The notes: generated from the sequence alone by a model not told the origin. A DNA stretch of 64,000 bases from Lumbricus terrestris (GCA_949752735.1 OX457036.1:94893198-94957197), one strand, 5' to 3'. Counted from the stretch's first letter, positions 30,825 through 44,310 are shown. Numbers and translations: made by a program.

Positions 30825-31479
30825 AATGCGGCGCCAGCACGGTGGGACTTTGTATCTGTGACTGACCACCAAAGACTGGAAAGATTGTTGGCTAAACTCA
30901 AAGGAATGGGATAGTCTAGCGGTAAGCTTACATACCGAGTGGTGACCCAACGGCTGACGGGCTGAGGAACGGTAGGGGTATTTTTCATCAATTGCAGACA
31001 GTCACTTCAAGTCGGTCTCGCCGGAGTTTTTCTGTTGGAATGAAGCTTATCTGCTACCGTACCCCACCGCATAGTTGGACTATTCAGCTTATAATGCAAT
31101 AAATTATTCATAACTACCAAGCATACATGCATACAAGCCTTACGTATAGAACTACATTCGTAGAAGCATACAAGCGTCTATAGGCCTTACAGATTTCGTG
31201 TGATCTATCGCATTGGCGCTTTGAATTATTCGCTCAAATTAGCGTTGTTAGTTTTCATCAATAAGACTTCTATCTTGGCATGAATTTCTTCATCAATCCA
31301 TGCAGTCTCCTTTTAGGCAAGAATTCGTTTAATCAGTCCAACTTCTATTTGAGCAGCCTTTGTTTTTCATCAATCCGACTTCCATTTAAATAACAATTAT
31401 TTTTCATCGATCAAACTCCAATTTTGGCACCAATGTTTTCATCAGTAAGACTATTTTAAATAGATATTATTTTCATCAA
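30825..31479. other. Intergenic DNA
   Basis: No gene. About 31255-31500 repeats short TTTTCATCAA(T/C)CC-like words every 50-60 bases, a loose degenerate repeat. Confidence 0.4.
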
Positions 31480-31955
31480 CCCAACTTTCATCAACCCTCC
31501 TATCCTTTTCAGTTCCTCCTCCATTACTATCCTTTTCAGTTCCTCCTCCATTACTACTAATCACACACCATAACCTTCCTCAGGCTCCTCTATCCATCAC
31601 ACCTCGGGCCTTTCACTCGAAACTAAAGACACTCCTTTTCAAGAACTCTTATCCTGTCTCATCTGATCCCCCACCCTCCAATTCCCGGCTCAGACGACAC
31701 CCACCTTAGTAGCTGTTCCACCCCTCTGATCCTACGGTACCTCGACCCGGACCACCATGGACTACTCTTACGGACAACCCTTTTGACTCAACGCATCTGA
31801 TCCTGATCCTATGGTAACTCGACCCGGACCACCACGGACTACTCTCACGGATAACCCTTCTAACTCAACGCAGCGCTCGTGAATAAGCCGGTGCCCCGCG
31901 CTTGGCTTTCCAGTGGCGCTTTAGAAATTTCGAGATTACGATTACGATTACGAAC
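31480..31955 (+). pseudogene. LINE 3' end with (GATTAC)n tail, copy 1
   Basis: Degenerate RT C-terminus (a HHTSGLSLETKDTPF-like stretch) followed by GCGCTCGTGAATAAGCCGG and CAGTGGCGCTTTAGAAATTT, then GATTACGATTACGATTACG. The segment CTCGACCCGGACCACCA...CAACGCA is duplicated in tandem (about 31737-31870), unlike the copy at 39.9 kb. Confidence 0.7.
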
Positions 31956-33500
31956 TTCAAGTATAGCAAGATTTTTTTCGTCGATTCAATAGACTATGTC
32001 TTCTGCCATCGCTAAACTATACCCGATGCAGTGGCGAATAATTTGTAAGGCTGAACGATAAAATTAGATGACCGTCTGATTACTTTTTTATTGTCGCTTT
32101 GTGTTCATAGGTTATCACCTTCTCGTCTGTCCCATTTGCTTTGCGGCCACCACAGCGCGTAGAATAGGAGAACCGTATTACGTCGGATTGTTCGCATGTG
32201 TTCCTGGAGGACTGGTTCCGCTTCGCCTAAAGATGAGACTTATTCTGGGAATACGCGTACGTCGAATTAAATTCTCTACTTCACAGTTTGTGACTGACGC
32301 TGGTTAGGATTCATTTAAAATGCGCGTGGAGTTTAGTGTCGTGTCGTAAAGCTGGAAAGCTGAAGCTTCCATGGAGTATAATTATATCAATATAAATGCA
32401 GCAGGAGGTGTAGCCTAGTAGAGTGATAAAAGGAAGACTGAGCAGAATTGCAAGAATGTGAACAGAAGAAGGACAGGAGAATATGTAGGAGGGAGAGGGG
32501 AGTACCGAGGAGGAGAAGAAGAAGTAGAATCATGCTAGAAAGAATGTGTAGGAAAAAAGAAGAACTAAAATGGAAGAAGGGCAAAAAAGGAAAAAGTTAA
32601 GAAGCAGACCAGAAAGAAATGAGCGAAGAAAAAAGAAGTAGGAGGTAGTACAATGTAGAAGAAACGCAGTTCATTCTTTTGTTCTTATATTGCATTGCTT
32701 TGTTTTCACGAATTTTTGACGGCTTACCCATTGTCAGTCACTATGTGCGGGAAATTATATTATTCAATATTCGAATCATTTTCTTTTCTGTTAACAGGGG
32801 AATATCTGCACGGATTGTCTTGTTAGCTGTGGCTGTTGCTTCTGCGTTCTCTGTCAAATGAAGCGTGAACTTGACTCGGTTGGATGGCCAGAATAGGACA
32901 TACAACTTTACAATAAACACATTGACATAATCAGTAATATTTACACACATTTTGCTGCCGCTAGGGATAGTTATGTTGACCTTAACTTATTATGAACTAT
33001 AAGTTTGGCATTTGAACTACTCGTTCTCACATAGGTCTAATTATAACTGTTTACTTTCGCATATGAACTGTTCATTTTTCAAAAATGACCTGTCAAATTT
33101 CGCATGTGAACTCTTTTATTTCATACCGTTTTTGAAATGTTCATCTTTGCATATGGGCCGTCCATAAATGACGTCACCCAAATTTATTCGATTTTTGACC
33201 TCTTCCAACTCGTCACTCGTCGACACAAATGTCGCAGTTTCTTCACACATACATGTACATGATACATGATACATCTATAGCTCAAAGCAGAGCCAAAGGA
33301 TGAGGGAGAGACTGTTGGCCAGGTATCTGTGCTAAATGATATACTCGAAAGGTGGTATATATATTATATATATAATTATATATAAATTCCAGATATATAT
33401 ATACATGCAATCATGTACAATCACAAATGCCTACATAAACACAAGCAGACTGCACAGTGCACACATACATTGTGTACGTATATACAATTATTATACATGC
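31956..33500. other. Intergenic DNA
   Basis: No supported gene. A frame at 32101-32307 shows no family motif. 32400-32650 is a purine-rich, AGAAGA-like stretch. 33358-33395 is an AT dinucleotide-like patch. Confidence 0.4.
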
Positions 33501-33920
33501 ATACAGAAATTGGAAGCTGGTGGAATTGGAGAGCAAGCGCTAACGTGGATTGAAAGCTGGTTTGCAGGAGAAAGACAATAGGTGAGCGTAGGTGATAAGC
33601 AATCCAGCTGCACGACAAGGATAAGTATACAGAGTGCCGAAAGGATAAGTGATTACCATATTGCTTTTTGCAATTTTCATTAACGACGTTGCCGATGGCT
33701 GATACAAAAACTCTGTAGAACAGTGGCTGGTGAAGAAGAATGGCATAACCTACAGCAGAAAGACCTAAGAAGAGTGTTGAGATGGCCACACAACTAGCAG
33801 ATGCTCTTGTATTTGAAAAAATCTCCAGTGATACACATTGGAAGAGGAAGCAACGCATTAGTTATGAAATGGAAGTTTGATGCGTTGAAATGAGCGAGGA
33901 GTGGGATTTATTATGCCCAA
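33501..33920 (+). pseudogene. Decayed LINE reverse transcriptase fragment
   Basis: In one frame GIGEQALTWIESWFAGERQ matches the RT block before the catalytic site. Further on, GEEEWHNLQQKDLRRVL and KKSPVIHIGRGSNA match the later part. Stops and shifts interrupt it, and the catalytic segment between is lost. Confidence 0.65.
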
Positions 33921-34249
33921 GCATACAAAACCTTAAAGTCGATGTGTTGAAGGCCCAATTCAACTGCATGTATAGGCAAGCGTGCATGTATGTTTGCCTG
34001 TATGTATGTATGCATGTTTGACTGCATGTATGTTCCGATTATATGCATGTTATATGCGTGTATTTGCATGCGTGTTATATTTCTGCATTACCTGTGAGCT
34101 TCTTTTAAAAAGAGCTGATTAGAGCTGAATGTATGCAGACGATCGAGAAGAAAGCCCCGAGGGATAATTTGAAAGGCAACTTAGCGGATTTCCTCTGCAT
34201 CTCAGCTAATACACTAATGATGCCAATGAAACGGAGACTATTGCCACAC

Positions 34250-34482
<233 letters not shown>

Positions 34483-34529
34483 ATAACATCATGAATATAA
34501 TGCGAATACACTAACATGCATACAATACA

Positions 34530-34713
34530 CACATACATACATGCACACATACATACATACATACACATACATACATACATACATACATACATACATACAT
34601 ACATACATACATACATACATACATACATACATACATACATGCACACATACATACATACATACACATACATACATACATACATACATACATACATACATAC
34701 ATACATACATACA
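34530..34713. repeat. (ATAC)n microsatellite
   Basis: CATA tetranucleotides with a few CACA breaks. Confidence 0.95.
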
Positions 34714-34874
34714 TGAATGGACAACTGCAGATGCTGCTATTGAGGATGCAAACGCAAAAGAAGACGTCGGTTGCTATGGTTGAAGTTCTGAAGCAGTGGA
34801 CAACTTAATGGATTCATCAGTCAACTAAGAAATTGTCTGTCTTCTCATTTATTAGTCACTGTTCCTATTCGTTG

Positions 34875-35042
34875 TGTCTGTCTATCTCTCTCTATCTGTC
34901 TGTCTATCTGTCTGTCTGACTGTCTCTCTGTCTGTCTATCTGTATGTCTGTCTGATTGTCTGTATGTCTGCCTGTCTGCCTGTTTGTCTGTCTATCTGTC
35001 TATCTGTCTATCTGTCTATCTGTCTGTCAGACTATGTCTGTT
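34875..35042. repeat. (TCTG)n-rich low-complexity tract
   Basis: Mixture of TCTG and TATC tetranucleotides. Confidence 0.9.
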
Positions 35043-35254
35043 TGTCTGCATTTGTGAAGGCACGTGAATCACATGATTGTGTTCATGAAAGAAAAGAGAT
35101 TTTGTTACTCTGTGGCATGAGTGTGGGCAAAGAAACAAGATGCAATAATTATTGCAAGGCACTACAGACATAGCCAGCAAAACATGAGAAAACATGGACA
35201 CAAATAAAACGGTAGGCAGAGACACAGACGTTGTCTTCTCGCCTCCTGTTAAGA

Positions 35255-35420
35255 GAAAGACAGACAGACAGACAGACAGAGCAATAGACAGACAGACAAA
35301 GACACAGAGACACTGAAAGAGAGAGAGACAGAGAGACAGAGAGAGACAGAGACAGAGGCAAGGAGAGACAGAAACAGAGGGAGAGGCAGAGAGGCCAGGG
35401 GAGAGAGCAGGACAGACAGC
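35255..35420. repeat. (GACA)n/(GAGA)n low-complexity tract
   Basis: Purine-rich GACA and GAGA tetranucleotides. Not related in unit to the TCTG tract except as its complement. Confidence 0.9.
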
Positions 35421-37929
35421 TAAAAGGACAGATTAATGGAGATGTGAAACGACACAAATAAATATAAACAGAGTGGAAGAGAGGGAAAGAGAGATGCACT
35501 AAGATAAAGTTAGTCCTCTCCTCTGCCGACTCATCTGCTCTCAGACAGCGTAGGTGATTGCATTCAGTCCTGCTGCACATCCCACGGTTCGTACGTGGAG
35601 CAGAAAACGCGGGAATTTTTTTTAGCCTTCCGTGGATTTGAACCAGCCACATCTCGACTCACATTCATGGGCGAAGTTTGGTTTCCGTTTTTTTGGGAGG
35701 GGGGATTAAAAACTTGTCCAGAAAAAATTTTCGGCCAGAAAAAAGAGTTGATGACCTTTTTTCTTAGTCGTCAAGTTAAAATCTCATGAAACTTGTTATG
35801 TATTTCCCGGCCGAAAAACTTGATGACCTTTTTTCTAGTCATCAGTTGGAAGTCCTTGGGGGAGGGGGCTAAGCCCGAAAAAAGTAGACCATTTACACGG
35901 TAAAAACATGACTACTGGGCTTCTTGGGGGGGGGCTTTATCCCCCTAGTCCCTGATAAACACCGCCCATTCTGACATTTCAGATTGTTGACGACAGAACA
36001 ATCGCTGCAGAGAACAATAACTCTCGCGGAATTGTCTTCGATGATGGCCTCAATTATTCGCCCAGTTCCTGCGATGGCTGGCGGGGGGGCGGGGTGGGGG
36101 CGGTGACCTATAGAACGGACAAGAATGGAAGCCCGAGGAAGCGATATACTTCACAGATATAGCCTACACAAAAACCAATTTGATTTTTAATGGGCCGCAG
36201 GGTGGCTTTAATATTGTTGCAGCAGGATTCAAGCGCTGTATTTAAAAAAAAACCGGTTTTACAGCTGTAAGGCGAGACATTAATTTATACACTCCAGAGT
36301 CCAGAGTCTAGAAGTACTGAGTGAGAAGGCGTTGTAATTAATGTCTTGATGCAGGAAGTAAGCTTACAGTTCATGATTTTGCATTTTGTTCTGATATAAT
36401 ACTGTAATAATCATGAAAACACAATTTCCAGGAGCAGTTACAGTAGTAATGGTAATCGTAATAGGTAGTCATAATAGTAATAGTAGTAGGCCTGATATAG
36501 TAGACCTAGTAACAGCTGTAATCACAGTGGCAATAGTGAAAGTAGCTGTAATAGCACTATGAATGATATTGGCTGTTGCAGTAGGGGGTAGTAGTGATAA
36601 TAGTAGATGCAGTAGTAGCAACAGCAGTAGCAGTAGCAGCAGCAGTACATGTAGGTTGACAAATCTGTAGTTGATGCACTACTGCCTATACATGTATATT
36701 TATAGACGACTGCTTCCATTATTCGCTCGTTGGAGTAGTAAACGTTGCGGTTGTGGCTTCGGCAATGCATTGGGATTTGTAAAGGTCTTTCGCTTAGAGA
36801 GAAAATGATGGACACTGGGCATAAAATAAAGGACGGAGGAGGCAGAGCTAAAGAAGAATTACTGGCCATAAAAGCTTGCATCAATAATCGATTTATATTA
36901 TGCGAGATGTTCCTTGCATTGCATGCTGTATATGCATAGAAAACACGAGTTGCAAAACAAATTATACCATGCGGCACTGTAAAAGAACGAATCTGTGTCT
37001 GGCGTGATGCATATGATAAATAATTGTTTTTGACTCTATATTCTGGCATATAATTGTGTTATGTTTTTAAAAGTAATGTTGTTTTATGCTATTCTATGCT
37101 ATATTATGCCATGCTGTTTTGTGGTATGTCATATTGTTATTTTACGCTGTGTTATTTCGCGTAATGTTATTTTATGTTATGCGTTTTGTACTATTCTGAT
37201 GCGTTAAATTGTGGTGTGATATGCTATGCTTTCTCATGCGAAATTATGTTATGCTCATTTTCCTCACATTTCAATACGGCATGTTTTGTATCATGATTCG
37301 TATCATGTTTTGTCTTATCATGGTAATACGTGGCTGGAGAATGTGAGATAAAGTAGGGAGAGCTGAGGCAAGTAAAAGTCACATTAGATGTAGATGAAGA
37401 TGAAAAAATTATATTAAGTAAAGTAAAGTCATGTAAGGCAAGAAAATCGTTTATTCAAATGACAGTCGATGCGCATTTTTATCCATAACATCACAGATTC
37501 ACAGCGAGAAACGTGTCTCGTGTAAGTCTAGAACAATCGTTGCTATGGGAGACCGTGTAACCGGGTTTCATCTATCGCTTGCTTAGTCCGTGATCGATGG
37601 ATTGCACAACCTCGCCTTTCAGTCACCGTGGCTCGACTATTCACCGAATCCTCCTCTATTATCGACTACTCTCTAAATCATATTCATTGCATGTCTACTG
37701 TGTGCGCAGCGCTGTTCGGTGGTGCGTAGGTTGAGAGGAAGGGGCGCATCCAGAAGTTACAGAGATGAATCGATTCTAATCTGGTATGATTTTAAATAAT
37801 ATATAAAAACTGATATCGTTTGATTTAATCTTATCAAAATGAATTTAATCCAATTTAAGTCGCAGTAAGATTTAATCTGATGTAATATACAATTTTCTAC
37901 GCCATTCTATACTTTGGTCATGTAACCGA
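35421..37929. other. Intergenic DNA with a possible short inverted-repeat element
   Basis: 35667-35970 starts ATGGGCGAAGTTT and ends, inverted, ATGGGCGGTGTTT, with inner copies of GTTGATGACCTTTTTTCT; no clean duplication flanks it. 36430-36660 is TAG/CAG-rich. 37075-37330 is built of TTATG-like words. No gene seen. Confidence 0.4.
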
Positions 37930-38010
37930 TTATGTGCAGGAGGTTCTGCATTGGCTCCCTATCTTGCAGTGGATTACACACACGCACGCACGCACACACA
38001 CACACACACA

Positions 38011-38080
<70 letters not shown>

Positions 38081-38413
38081 TGCTGCTCCTGCATATTTGA
38101 AAGAGCTCTGTCACTCTATTCTGGGCGCACAGAGGCGACGTGCTCTACGTTCCTCTACTCAGCGTGAACTCCTCATTTCCCGAGCACGAACTGCTCGTAA
38201 ACAGCACCGTGCGTTCTCTGTTATTGGCCCCATGGTATGCAATGGACTCCCACTGTCTATATATACGCCTTATGCCTAGAACTGAGGGTTTGCTTAGATG
38301 CTTTTTATCGCACACTTAAAAACCTTCTTGTAATTGCGAGGCTGGGTAGGGAGCGCTTCTGAGTAGTAACCCAGAGGAGCGCTATATAAATCTACGTACT
38401 AAATGAATGAATA
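37930..38413 (+). pseudogene. LINE 3' end with microsatellite inside its RT C-terminus
   Basis: EVLHWLPILQWI lies before a (CA)n(TA)n tract and GAAPAYLKELC, RRRALRSSTQREL, ARTARKQHRAFSVIGPMV and LPLSI lie after it. These are consecutive blocks of a non-LTR RT C-terminus. A 3' hairpin GGGAGCGCTTCTGAG ... GAGCGCTATATAAAT and a TGAATGAATAA tail follow. About 15 residues between QWI and GAAPAYL are replaced by the microsatellite. Confidence 0.78.
37975..38078. repeat. (CA)n(TA)n compound microsatellite
   Basis: ACGC/CA repeats followed by about 40 bp or more of TA repeat, lying within a LINE coding remnant. Confidence 0.95.
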
Positions 38414-39809
38414 ATGTAATCAAATGTTATTCTGTTCAATTCTATTCTATTGTAATGTAAGGTAATATTCTAGTCAATTCTATAATTATTGCTAGCTTAT
38501 CTCTTTCAGCCCAATCATATTCGAGCCAATCAATAATTCTAATGTAGCCTAACCTTACAAATTCTAATCAATCTAATGTAATCATCTATTAACTTCTGTA
38601 GCGCCATTGTTGCAATGTACCCGTCATTAATCAAAGAGCGTTTAAATTGAACGAGTGCAATCATTTGGAGATGCCCGGTAGAAGCCATAATTATTCAATT
38701 TGTGACGACCATTACTCTGCAGTCTCACCGCTTCTCATTGAATAATTCATTCTATTCATTCATTCTATTTCATGCGCTTCTCTGCACGTGATCTGAATAT
38801 TCATTTCTTGTCCAGTCGTTTTGACTTCATTCACCGTTTTACGGCTTTCACATCAACGCTTTCATCATCATTAATTTTATCTTCACTTTATCTACTCAGC
38901 TTCGTGAGCTATTAATTTTTAATTTAAATCTCCAATCTCATCGTGGATCTTCCATGGGAGACATTTAAAAACCAGGACAGCACATGTGCTATGGCAGACA
39001 TACAAGTAACCAGTAGAGAGCGCAATTTATGCCGCCAAATGAATTCACGATAGTGCAAAAATTCTCGCAAGGCAACGGCTGCATGGGGGAAATGCTTTTT
39101 GACCACAGCATTTGCCTGGGCTTTCTCTGCTGTAGTCTAACACCATCACCGGCAATATATCTAATTAATTATTTAGTATTTTGGCGGCGAACACACACAC
39201 ACCCTTGCAGTTAACACAACGGCGTGTTCAATTGTGAAGAGGGGTCATGGTGGTTTTTATCCTAGAGTGGCCCTCAGATGGGTGGGCTAACCACGGCGAA
39301 AAACCGGTTGGCACGGCGCTTCAGACTGCAGCCAGGACATCAACAGAATCCCTTCTAAATTGGATTCTGTCGGTTTTGCCTTCCATCACCTCCGAAGAAT
39401 AACAAGCGAAATCTCATATAGCGGGGAAACAAGAAAAATTGTTCCCTATATAAAAATGACGATTTTTCAAGCACATCCCAGATAAAAAAAAAACCTGTGC
39501 ATAGCATACAATATACTAGTATAATACTATAGAGTCTATAATATTTGGACAAAAAACAAAACCTGCATGCAGAAAATTTATGATAATCGGTTACTGTGAG
39601 TAATAGTTGCCGCCCTTTCATCTGCAACGCGCTCCAATCTCATGCTTGCAACTCTCTTATATTTTTTATGATATATCTCATATCAGATATATGACGTCTT
39701 TCACTCTATAAACAGAAAACTCGTGTCTTTTAGTCTGCTCACGCTGTTAATGATTGCCAGGGTCCGTTGCTCACTCGTGAACATTGCAAGGATGTCTTTG
39801 TCAAATTTC
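38414..39809. other. Intergenic DNA
   Basis: No gene recognised. 38414-38600 is rich in TCTAAT/TAATGT-like words. Confidence 0.4.
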
Positions 39810-40135
39810 AGTTCTGTTGTATTCCTCCACCATCATTACTAATCACACACCATCACCTTCCTCATGCTTCTCTATCCATCACACATCGGGCTTTTCACTC
39901 TAAACTTAAGACACCAGTTTTCCACAACGCTTACCCTGTCTCATCTGATCCTCCACCCTCCAATTCCAGGCTCAGACGACCCTCTGATCCTATGGTAACT
40001 CGACCCGGACCATATGGACTACTCTTACGGACAACCCTTTTTAACTCAACGCAGCGCTCGTGAATATGTCGGTGCCCCGCACTTGGCTTTCAAGTGACTC
40101 TTTAGAAATTTGGAGATTACGATTACGATTTTTTC
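39810..40135 (+). pseudogene. LINE 3' end with (GATTAC)n tail, copy 2
   Basis: ITHRAFHSKLKTPVF and NAYPVSSDPPPSNSRLRRP give the RT C-terminus. Then CAGCGCTCGTGAATATGTCGG and a GAGATTACGATTACG tail follow. It closely matches the copy at 31480 but has only one CTCGACCCGGACC segment. Confidence 0.75.
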
Positions 40136-41435
40136 TTTTAAATAATTGAATTGCCAATGGTAGACCGAGACCGAGAATCATTAGTCGTCTTCGTTTTATT
40201 AGAGTCGTCAATTGATACGCAATGTCATTGTCTGCGTTGCTGCAATGAACATTAGTTCATGTAATGTAATCAGCTGTATAGGCTAGTAGTAAAATCTATA
40301 ATTGTTTTAGAAATCATGGGCTAATTATTTGGCATAATTAGTGTATAGCTAAGATATCACTATCCGTTGTACGCTTATGTAGTCGTAGACCTTTGCATTT
40401 TCAGCCTATAGGTCGATAATTTTTATGAATAATATTGACCCACTAAGAACCGAAGATGAATATAATTATGGGCACTGTATGAAGAGAAAGCAAAAACCAT
40501 TTAACCTCGGCCAAGTTTCTGGGTTTAAATTCTAAACTCACATCATAACTGGAGAAACATTTTCTGCAAATATCAAGGAAAGTGTCATGGCCAAAATGTA
40601 TGAGTTCTGCGAAAAATATGACACCACAATATTAACCAAGATTACTAAGCACCAACCCGATCTTTAAATCTAGTCTAAACATAATAATTATGATGGCAAC
40701 AATGAATAGTAATAAATTAGCGGAATAGACTTACCACCATATATTTCAGCAACTAACTCAAGCTAGACTATTTTTACTTTACCTTTATCTAATAAAGATA
40801 TGATAAATGTCAAATAAGATTGAGCCTGATTCAGCGATAACTTACAATGTTTGATAATCTAACATTTAAGGCAATAACATTTTCTAAACACATAACTTAT
40901 TTGCAAAATTGCTTATTTAAAAAAAAGCATGGATCAGTGTTAGACATGTTACACTGATACTGTCCCGGCATGCATTGCATCCGTGACCATTCCAGCCTCA
41001 TTTGAGACAGGTAATCCGTGGCGAATACTGTTGCCTCTAATGACGTCAGTCATCACTCTTCATTCCGCGATATATCGTTGCCAACGGTCATTGCGTTGAG
41101 GCATACGACGACGACGACGAACGAACGTGGTTTGCTACTTTCCGCTCACCGTCAGATGGAGACAGAAGTTTATTAACTGATGACCGAGGGGTAGATGGGC
41201 CACGACGGGGCGGCACGTTTTGCCATTAGGTAACTGTCATTTTTCTCATCTTTTAAAGGAATTGCATGTGCACGTATTATGTATATAATTTTTATTATAT
41301 GCATGTTATGTATATTATGGGATTGTGTAGGCCCATATATGAATATATATATTTGCATTTGTGTCATGTGTTTTATAATGTATGTAATATGTATACATGA
41401 TTGTGAGCTCGTTAATACCCATGTCCCATGTATTT
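40136..41435. other. AT-rich intergenic DNA
   Basis: No coding or mobile feature identified. A short CGA repeat lies at 41106-41124. Confidence 0.4.
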
Positions 41436-44310
41436 ATCAAATCAAATCAAATCAAAATCATTTATTGATCCCACAATAAAACATAACAAACAGAAAATAA
41501 TGCAAGACAATTTATATTTAACATTGTAATGTATTCAATACAGAACTTTGTAAGATAGAGAAGGGAGCAATAGGCCCTCCAGAAGGGACAAATCCCGCTT
41601 AGTAGGGAGCCTATATACCATGAGTAGTTTAAGCAAGATGGTGGGGTATGATTAAATAGGGAAAGAACAGGCGCTATAGTAAAGTGCATAATAATTACTA
41701 TACATTATTATTTCATGAATGTTAAATGAAGGCATGTCTTAACTAAAGCTTAACTAAAGCTTAACTAATAAACAACGAAACTGGTATTAGGAGATGTAAG
41801 TTAGTGTGTGTGCACGTGCAAGGGTTTTAAAGTGGCTGAGGGATGTAACCAAGCGGATTTCTTTGGGTAAACTGTTCCAATTAATAGGGCCCTGGACTCC
41901 AAGTGAAAACTTACGGACGTTAGTTCTAGCAAACACAGGTCTAAAATCATTACTGCTTCTGGTGCATATCAGCTGCGGTGCAGGATCAAAATAGGAAAAG
42001 AATGATGGTGGAAGGAGGTTATTAATATATTTGTACATGAAGATGCAAGTTTGTAGAAATTTAATTTGGGTTATGTTTAGGAGTTTGTGTTCGAGGAATA
42101 ACGGACTGGTGTGTGAATTTAGTGGAGATTTAGTTATCACTCTTATGGCCTTTTTTTGAAGGATCCTTATATCGTTAAGATGAGAGTCGTATGTGGAAGT
42201 CCAGATCATATTGCAGTAAGTAAGATATGGGTATATGAGGGTAAAATAGAGATCCCGTAAGATATGAAGAGGAAGAAGATAAGACACTCGTTTTATAATG
42301 CCTAGGTTCTTCTTAATTTTATTGCTAATTTCAAAAATGTGAGTTTTCCACTTCAGGTGTTGGTCAATGTAGATACCTAAAAATTTTGTTGAGGGTACTT
42401 GAGGAATTACGATGTTGTTTAAGACAATTTGACTATTGTCATAGGGAATGGATTTTCCTATGGAACGAAAGACAATGCAATTTGATTTTTTTGCGTTAAG
42501 TGTTAATTTATTACTTATAAACCATTCACTTGCAGACATAAGTTCACTATTAACCAATTGTATTAAGTGGTCATATGAGGTATGGGAAAAAAAGACATTA
42601 GAGTCGTCTGCAAACATGATGAAATGTAGCACAGTTGACGAGTTTGGCAGATCGTTAATAAATATTAGAAATAAGAGTGGGCCAAGAATTGATCCTTGTG
42701 GTACACCAAATAGAATGGGTAAAGGGTTTGAAAGGAAACCATTACATATAACTCGTTGGTAGCGATTCGTAAGATAACTAGTAAACCAATCCAATGAAGT
42801 ACCTCTAATGCCATAGTGTTCAAGTTTAGTTAGAAGGATATTATGGTCAACCGAGTCAAAGGCCTTGGCGAGATCAAGGAAAATTCCAATAGAATATTCA
42901 TTTTTGTCCATCGCAGTGGCTATCCTATCTTGGATATCTAATAGGGACATTGAAGTTGAGTGACCAGATTGGAAACCATGCTGCGAAGGGTATAGGATAG
43001 ATTTATAATTAAGGTAGGAAAAAAGGCGATCATACATAACTCGTTCATAAAATTTAGAAAAAAATGGTAACACCGAAATAGGTCTATAGTTAGCTATGTC
43101 ACTTTTAGAACCTTGTTTATGAATTGGGACGACTTTTGCAATTTTGATTTCAGTGGGGACAAGCCCAGTTGTGAGTGAGCAATTAATTATATCGGATAAC
43201 GGTGAGACTAAAAATGCCATAACAGGAGATATGAGGTGAGGGAATAAATCATCCATTCCTGAACTATGAGTTGATTTGAGAGTTTTATTGATCGACATTA
43301 GCTCTTGCGGACAAGTGGGTAAGAGAGCAAAAGAATTTATCGAACGTGGAGACAGATAGTCTTTAAAATTCTTCTTACAAGGGGGTAAGTCAGAGGACAG
43401 AGATTTTGCTATTCCAGTAAAATAAGAGTTAAAGTGTTCCGCCATCAAAGTGGAATCATAAATCGTGGCGTCATTTACCTTGATTTCTAAAATGGAAGTG
43501 TCTTGGTTATCAGCTTTGATAATAGTTTTGATTGTCTGCCAGGTCTTTTTAATATCCCCGCTATATTTGATAAATTCATTAGTATAGTAAGTTTGCTCAA
43601 CTTTGGTGCGTATTAATTTATAGCGGTTACGATATTTCGTAAAGATATTTTTGTTTTCGATCGTAGGATTTTTTATGTATTTAATATAAAGTTTTTCTTT
43701 CTTTTTTGTAGAATTTAGCAGTCCTCGAGTCATCCATGGTTGAATAAATGAATTTTTCTTAGAAATCTTCAGAGATTTAAGGGGAAAGGATTTATCATAG
43801 CAAGTTTTGACTTTTTCAGTAAATAAATTAAAGGCCTGATTTGATTCATGCGCATTACATAATTCTGTTACTGAGGTCCAATCGATTTGGGATACAAGTG
43901 CTTTAAAAGAAGCAGTTGTCTGGCTATTTATGGTCCGTTTCAGCTCTATTTTACCCAAATTACGTGAGGCAAAGGGCTCAGTTTTAATCCAGGTTATTAT
44001 TGGTAGATGGTCCGAAATTTCAGATGTAATTATAGCTGAGGTAATAATGCAGTCAGGGGTATTAGTGAAAGTATTATCAATTAAGGTAGCCGAGGTGGGA
44101 GTTATTCTAGTAGGTTGGTGGATAAGTGGGAAGAAGTGGTGGGTCATCATACATTCAATGAATTCATTGGTAGGGTTGTGATTACCATGAGCTAGTAAAT
44201 CAACATTGAAATCACCAGTTAAGAATATTTTCCTGTTCTTACAAAGGGTGAGATTGTCCAATAGCGAGTCTACTTGGGTGTTAAAGTCATCCATATTGAG
44301 ACCAGGAGGC
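41436..44310 (-). mobile_element. 5'-truncated LINE (CR1/Jockey superfamily) with (TTTGAT)n tail
   Basis: A 2.9-kb non-LTR element on the minus strand. It has the C-terminal part of an endonuclease, a full reverse transcriptase, a 350-bp 3' UTR and a GATTTGATTTGATTTGAT tail. The upstream end stops abruptly against a TATGTGTG-like tract, as expected from incomplete reverse transcription. No clear target duplication is visible. Confidence 0.9.
41787..44310 (-). CDS. LINE ORF2: endonuclease (partial) and reverse transcriptase
   Basis: About 840 residues of element sequence; the frame extends 24 codons further into microsatellite that is not part of the element. The endonuclease is of the APE type: GDFNVDL and the catalytic SDHLPI are present, but its N-terminal third is missing. 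RT blocks follow in order: VVPIHKQGS, NYRPISVLP, DLAKAFDSVDHNIL, GVPQGSILGPLLFLIFIND, the catalytic FADD (DD near residue 593 of the frame), and a C-terminal end with NWNSLPKEIR. No stop interrupts the RT. Because the endonuclease is incomplete, this copy should be immobile. CR1/Jockey superfamily is inferred from block style; the clade is not fixed. Confidence 0.9.

Noticed and set aside
35667..35970. Another MITE with exact borders
   Set aside because: The ends ATGGGCG...GTTT are inverted, but no convincing target duplication flanks them, so it is mentioned only as a possibility.
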